A DNA stretch of 51,864 nt, from assembly GCA_902776955.1 (NCBI GenBank), contig CACYSG010000022.1:1-51864 (forward strand), given 5' to 3'. Numbering within the stretch: the stretch's first letter is position 1; the number at the start of each line of letters is the position of its first letter. The translations under genes and the position numbers were made by a program. The stretch is from an uncultured Bacteroidales bacterium. GTDB lineage: Bacteria > Bacteroidota > Bacteroidia > Bacteroidales > Muribaculaceae. Below, in pieces: positions 48,828 through 51,864 of this stretch. The notes under the pieces were generated by a model, which was not told where the DNA came from, searched no databases, and saw only the letters and a list, made by a program, of their open reading frames with translations.

Positions 48828-50687
48828 ATGATTCTCAAGGAAGGACAAATCATCGACAACAAGTGGCATGTGGTTTACCTCATCAAGGAGAACCCCTATG
48901 TCGAGAGTTACCGCGTCGAGGACGAGAGCGGCAACCCCTATTTCTTGAAGATTTACTGCCTCAAGAACACGCCCGACAAACTCATCCATGACGGACAGGT
49001 GAACGAAATCGCCATCTGTCGCCAACTCAGCCACAAGAACATCGTGAGCTACATCGCCGACGGCGTCTATCAGAGCGAAGAAAACGGGGAGTGCCCCTAT
49101 CTGGTGGCCACCTACTTCAGCGGGGAGTTGCTCAGCGAGATGATTCAGCGCGAGGGCAAGCTCGACGTCATGACGGCCACCAAGATCTTCTTCGACATGC
49201 TCCAGGGCCTCAAGTACCTCCACAACCAGCCCGGCGTGCTGCTGCACAACGACATCAACCCCACTAACGTCATGCTCAGCAGCAAGACCGGCGGCACTGC
49301 CGAACTCATCGACTTGGGCCACGTCTCGCCGTGCTTCATGGGCAGCGCGCCGTTTGACACGGCCGACCTCGACCCGCGCTATGCCAGCGGACAGTCCTTC
49401 ATGGGAAAATATGACGAGCGCAACGACGTGTTTGCAGCCACTGGCGTGTTCTACACCATGCTCACCGGCAAAGCGCCCTGGGGCGTGGAATTCACCCCGG
49501 GGATGACCCGCAAGGAAAAGCTCAAACTCGTCCAGAAGGCCCGCAGCGACCAGGGCGAAATCAATATCGACGACATCCAGTGCGATTCCATGCCGCTGGA
49601 AGCCCTCCTGAGGTTGGGACTCGCGCTGAGCTATAACGTGCGCTACGAGAGCACCGACGAACTCCTGGGCGACCTGGGCGACCTCGCCGAGGCCAACGGC
49701 GACAAAGAACTGGCCCAGAAAATCCGCGCCTGCATCGACCAGCCCGACTCGGACAGCGACGACGAGGAGACGGGTGTATTTACCGACACAAAGGACACCT
49801 ACAAGGACAACACCAAGACCGCCGAGACCAGCGCCAACGTCGATATCAAGCGCGGCAACGGCAACGGCTTTGCCGACATCGCCGGTATGGAGGAGCTCAA
49901 GGACATGCTCCACAAGCGCGTCATCCTCATCCTCAAGGACAAGGAACTCGCCGAGAAGTACAAACTCACGCCGCCCAACGGTATGCTCCTCTACGGCCCT
50001 CCCGGATGCGGCAAGAGCTTCTTTGCCGAGAAATTTGCCGAGGAGACCGGCTTCAACTTCATCCTGGTCAAGGCCAGCGACCTGGGCTCCATCTACGTCC
50101 ACGGTTCACAGGGCAAAATCGCCGACCTGTTCAACAAGGCCGAGCAGAATGCCCCGACGGTGCTGTGTTTCGACGAGTTTGACGCCTTTGTTCCCACCCG
50201 CTCGGGCGACAATTCGGGCGGTAACCAGGCTGGCGAGGTCAACGAGTTCCTCTCGCAGCTGAACAACTGCTCCAAGCGCGGCATCTTTGTCATCGCCACG
50301 AGCAACCGTCCCGACAAAATCGACCCGGCAGTGCTGCGCACCGGCCGCATCGACAAGCAGGTGTATGTGCCCATGCCCGACGAGACAGCCAGACGCCTCA
50401 TGTTCGAGCTCTACCTCAAGGACCGTCCCTGTGAGGAAATCGACAGCGAGAAGCTCGCCAAGAAGGCCGACGGCTACGTCGCCAGCGACATCGCCTACGT
50501 CGTCAACGAGGCAGCCACCATCGCCGCCTTCAACCGCGAGAACATCACCCAGGACCTGCTCATCAAGACCATCGAGGGCATCAAACCGTCAATCAACAAG
50601 GACCTGCTCAAGGAGTACGAGGAAATGCGCGACAAGATGGAAGGCATCTCCCGCAACAACGCCCTGCCCCACGTAGGGTTTAAATAG
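48828..50687 (+). CDS. Protein kinase-like domain fused to an AAA+ ATPase
   Basis: 619 residues. N-terminal kinase-like domain (about 1-290): Lys41 in FLKIY, Glu60 in the C-helix (NEIAICRQL), catalytic loop LLHNDINPTNVML (His140-Asn-Asp142, Asn147), and DLG (Asp162) where DFG is usual. The key Lys, Glu, Asp, Asn and Asp are kept, so activity is possible. No glycine-rich loop is obvious. An acidic linker (about 300-345) leads to an AAA+ domain of the FtsH/CDC48 type: GMEELKDMLHKRV, Walker A GPPGCGKS (390-397), Walker B CFDEFDAF (Asp449, Glu450), and second region of homology ATSNRPDKIDPAVLRTGRID with arginine fingers. No peptidase domain. A YbjN-like gene follows after a repeat-filled gap. Likely a phosphorylation-linked unfoldase or remodeller; target unknown. 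Confidence 0.88.
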   Translation: MILKEGQIIDNKWHVVYLIKENPYVESYRVEDESGNPYFLKIYCLKNTPDKLIHDGQVNEIAICRQLSHKNIVSYIADGVYQSEENGECPYLVATYFSGELLSEMIQREGKLDVMTATKIFFDMLQGLKYLHNQPGVLLHNDINPTNVMLSSKTGGTAELIDLGHVSPCFMGSAPFDTADLDPRYASGQSFMGKYDERNDVFAATGVFYTMLTGKAPWGVEFTPGMTRKEKLKLVQKARSDQGEINIDDIQCDSMPLEALLRLGLALSYNVRYESTDELLGDLGDLAEANGDKELAQKIRACIDQPDSDSDDEETGVFTDTKDTYKDNTKTAETSANVDIKRGNGNGFADIAGMEELKDMLHKRVILILKDKELAEKYKLTPPNGMLLYGPPGCGKSFFAEKFAEETGFNFILVKASDLGSIYVHGSQGKIADLFNKAEQNAPTVLCFDEFDAFVPTRSGDNSGGNQAGEVNEFLSQLNNCSKRGIFVIATSNRPDKIDPAVLRTGRIDKQVYVPMPDETARRLMFELYLKDRPCEEIDSEKLAKKADGYVASDIAYVVNEAATIAAFNRENITQDLLIKTIEGIKPSINKDLLKEYEEMRDKMEGISRNNALPHVGFK

Positions 50688-50811
50688 TTAAGAGATAAGA
50701 GATAAAAGATAATAGTTAATAGATAAGAGATAAAAAATCTAGATTATCTAGAATATCTAGAGCATCTAGAAACTAGGGACTAGGGACTAGAAACTAACAA
50801 CTAAAATAAAA
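50688..50811 (+). repeat. Three families of short repeats between kinase-AAA and YbjN-like genes
   Basis: Starting right after the TAG stop: (1) TTAAGAGATAAGAGATAA-type units to about 50737, sharing the 16-nt AGTTAATAGATAAGAG with 26867-26909; (2) a 9-mer TCTAGANNN at 50738, 50747, 50756 and 50765; (3) a 7-mer TAGGGAC at 50774 and 50781, then TAGAAAC and TAACAAC. The block ends just before the ATG at 50816. Confidence 0.85.
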
Positions 50812-50815
50812 TAAT

Positions 50816-51232
50816 ATGGATTTACACAAGCTGATGATGGATTTTCTTGCCGAGGAAGGATTCCGCCCCCATGAGGCTCCCTTCGGCATCGCCTTCAAGA
50901 GCGAAGGCTTCAATTTCCTCTATCTCAAGGATGAGGACGACGAACAGTATTTCAGGCTCATGATGCCGGCTATCTTCGAGGTCACCGAGGACAACGAGGA
51001 CACCATCATGCGCGTGATGAACGAGGTGAACAACAGCATCAAGGTAGTGAAACTCTACACGATGGACACCGAGGACGAGGACGGTAAAACCGAGACCCAG
51101 GTGTGGGTAGGCTTTGAGATTCTGGCCGACACAACGCCCGAACTGACCGACATCGTGCCGCGTGCACTTGCCCTGCTCAGGGCCGGACGCGCCGCTTTCT
51201 TTGCCAAACTCGAGGCCGCAGCCGATAACTAA
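50816..51232 (+). CDS. YbjN/type III chaperone-like small acidic protein
   Basis: 138 residues, acidic. A helix (MDLHKLMMDFLAEEGFRP), a sheet (GIAFKSEGFNFLYLKDEDDE), IRV-type strands (QVWVGFEILA) and a C-terminal helix (LLRAGRAAFFAKLEA) give the alpha-beta-alpha layout of YbjN and CesT-like chaperone folds. Assigned by pattern only. It lies downstream of the kinase-AAA gene on the same strand and likely acts with it, for instance as a client adaptor. Confidence 0.65.
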   Translation: MDLHKLMMDFLAEEGFRPHEAPFGIAFKSEGFNFLYLKDEDDEQYFRLMMPAIFEVTEDNEDTIMRVMNEVNNSIKVVKLYTMDTEDEDGKTETQVWVGFEILADTTPELTDIVPRALALLRAGRAAFFAKLEAAADN

Positions 51233-51283
51233 TCAATCACACCGCCTCTCCACTCCTCTCCACTCCACCTCATCCCAATCATC

Positions 51284-51324
51284 AAGCGGGGACATGCCAC
51301 ACATCGTTGGCACGTCCCCGCTTT
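51284..51324. terminator. Bidirectional terminator between convergent genes
   Basis: AAGCGGGGAC (51284-51293) pairs perfectly with GTCCCCGCTT (51314-51323), with an inner TGCCA/TGGCA pair. It lies between the stops at 51232 (+) and 51360 (-). Confidence 0.8.
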
Positions 51325-51359
51325 GTTTAGGGAAAAACCGATTTCTCGGTGTCAATTCA

Positions 51360-51864
51360 TCATTCCTGATCAATAACCATGCTGATGAGCTTGGTCACGT
51401 CGGTGATGTTCACCTCACCCTCGCCGGTTACGTCGGCGCAGATCGGGCAAACAGCCTCATTGCCATCGTTCAGCACGTAGCTGATCAACAGCGTCACGTC
51501 GGTGATATTGAGGATGCCGTCGTGGTTCACGTCACCGGGCTGGGTGTGAACACTTGCGGCGGGCAGGGTGACGGTCTCAACGTTACTGGTAGCCGTGTTG
51601 TCGCCTACGTAGTTGGCAACGACATAGTACTCATAGGTCTTGCCGGGCGTCAGGTTCTCAACGAGGTACATCGTCTCGGTGATGCCGGTGAATACATAGG
51701 ACTCGCCAGCCTCGCCCGTAGTCGTGATGGCTACGTCATAGATGTACCAGCGCTGACGGCTGCCACTGCTGGTGATGGTCACGTTCTGGTCGGCCTCGGA
51801 GGGAACACCCTCAAGGACAACAGTATACTCGGCGCTCTCGCCAGTGAGTTCAACAACCTGGCTT
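51360..51864 (-). CDS. Dockerin-containing secreted protein (C-terminal part; start outside window)
   Basis: The frame is open to the window end, so only the last 167 residues are seen. A fibronectin type III-like domain (about 1-95: ESAEYTVVLEGVP, VENLTPGKTYEYYVVANYVG) is followed by a dockerin type I pair: PGDVNHDGILNITDVTLLI and ADVTGEGEVNITDVTKLI. Each has the D-x-N/T-x-D/E-G calcium loop; the second loop has ADVTGEGEV, with Glu in place of one Asp. In Bacteroidota, dockerin-like ends are found on secreted glycan-active or surface proteins without a classical cellulosome. The catalytic part lies outside the window. Confidence 0.85.
   Translation of the reverse strand, partial: SQVVELTGESAEYTVVLEGVPSEADQNVTITSSGSRQRWYIYDVAITTTGEAGESYVFTGITETMYLVENLTPGKTYEYYVVANYVGDNTATSNVETVTLPAASVHTQPGDVNHDGILNITDVTLLISYVLNDGNEAVCPICADVTGEGEVNITDVTKLISMVIDQE

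Noticed and set aside
48744-50102. 452-codon minus-strand frame under the kinase-AAA gene
   Set aside because: Antisense shadow; composition is repetitive and the + strand has clear kinase and AAA motifs.
48828-50687. Kinase domain as a dead pseudokinase
   Set aside because: DLG and HND differ from consensus, but the lysine, glutamate, catalytic aspartate, asparagine and metal aspartate are all kept, so inactivity cannot be claimed from sequence.
1-51864. CRISPR array, rRNA genes, integron or replication origin
   Set aside because: No regularly spaced repeats with unique spacers, no rRNA-like conserved segments, and no DnaA-box cluster or iterons were seen.

Overview
The window comes from a Bacteroidota genome, most likely a gut Bacteroidales (Muribaculaceae/Prevotellaceae-like). 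The evidence is a SusC/SusD pair with lipoprotein partners, type IX secretion C-terminal domains, DUF3871 and DUF3853 mobile-element proteins, BT_3928-family and DUF1599 genes, and at least seven promoters of the Bacteroidota form TTG-N19/20-TAnnTTTG. No rRNA, CRISPR array or replication origin was seen.

Layout. (1) Positions 1-5.8 kb: an AT-richer mobile-element block on the + strand, with a DUF3871 protein cut by the window edge, a seven-gene set of small accessory genes including an M20-like peptidase and a DUF3853 helix-turn-helix protein, then a serine recombinase. (2) 5.8-8.4 kb: a scar region with the last 55 codons of a tyrosine recombinase, an orphan AbiGi-family abortive-infection gene with its own promoter, a decayed gene, a TPR protein, and the tail of another interrupted gene. 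(3) 8.4-10 kb: a HAD phosphatase, a SanA/YdcF-like membrane protein and a candidate structured RNA. (4) 10-14.4 kb: a minus-strand cassette of DUF3853, ParB-like DGQHR protein, radical SAM protein and small acidic proteins, with GC-rich hairpins in the gaps. (5) 15-16.8 kb: a 600-residue protein of unknown function. (6) 17.04-17.22 kb: a tRNA-Ser-like locus with intact promoter and terminator but no D arm or anticodon arm; its 3' end faces the mobile region.

From 17.3 kb the sequence is GC-richer and looks like core chromosome. It carries an ECF-type S component, a HExxH protein with a PBP4-type DacB, a Pro/Glu-rich adaptor, RsmI, a coiled-coil lipoprotein, glycerate kinase and an AAE-family transporter. 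A minus-strand glycan-utilisation locus follows (SusC, SusD, GH18 lipoprotein, DUF1735-LamG lipoprotein), probably acting on N-glycan-like host glycans. Upstream of it are an AAA ATPase gene with a perfect 50-bp palindrome over its promoter, a VanX-type dipeptidase, a secreted T9SS-type protein, a PMCA-type calcium pump and a polyprenol-phosphate mannosyltransferase. On the + strand come a 2151-residue secreted protein built of repeated starch-binding-like modules, a DUF1599/BT_3928 pair, a protein kinase-AAA+ fusion with a small YbjN-like partner, and the end of a dockerin protein cut by the window edge.

The best candidates for something undescribed are the armless tRNA-Ser-like gene, the multi-helix RNA at 9.7-9.9 kb, the kinase-AAA+ fusion with its small partner, the 50-bp palindrome, and short TAA/TAG-rich repeats that fill operon gaps from one stop codon to the next gene, with one 16-nt stretch shared between two unrelated operons.
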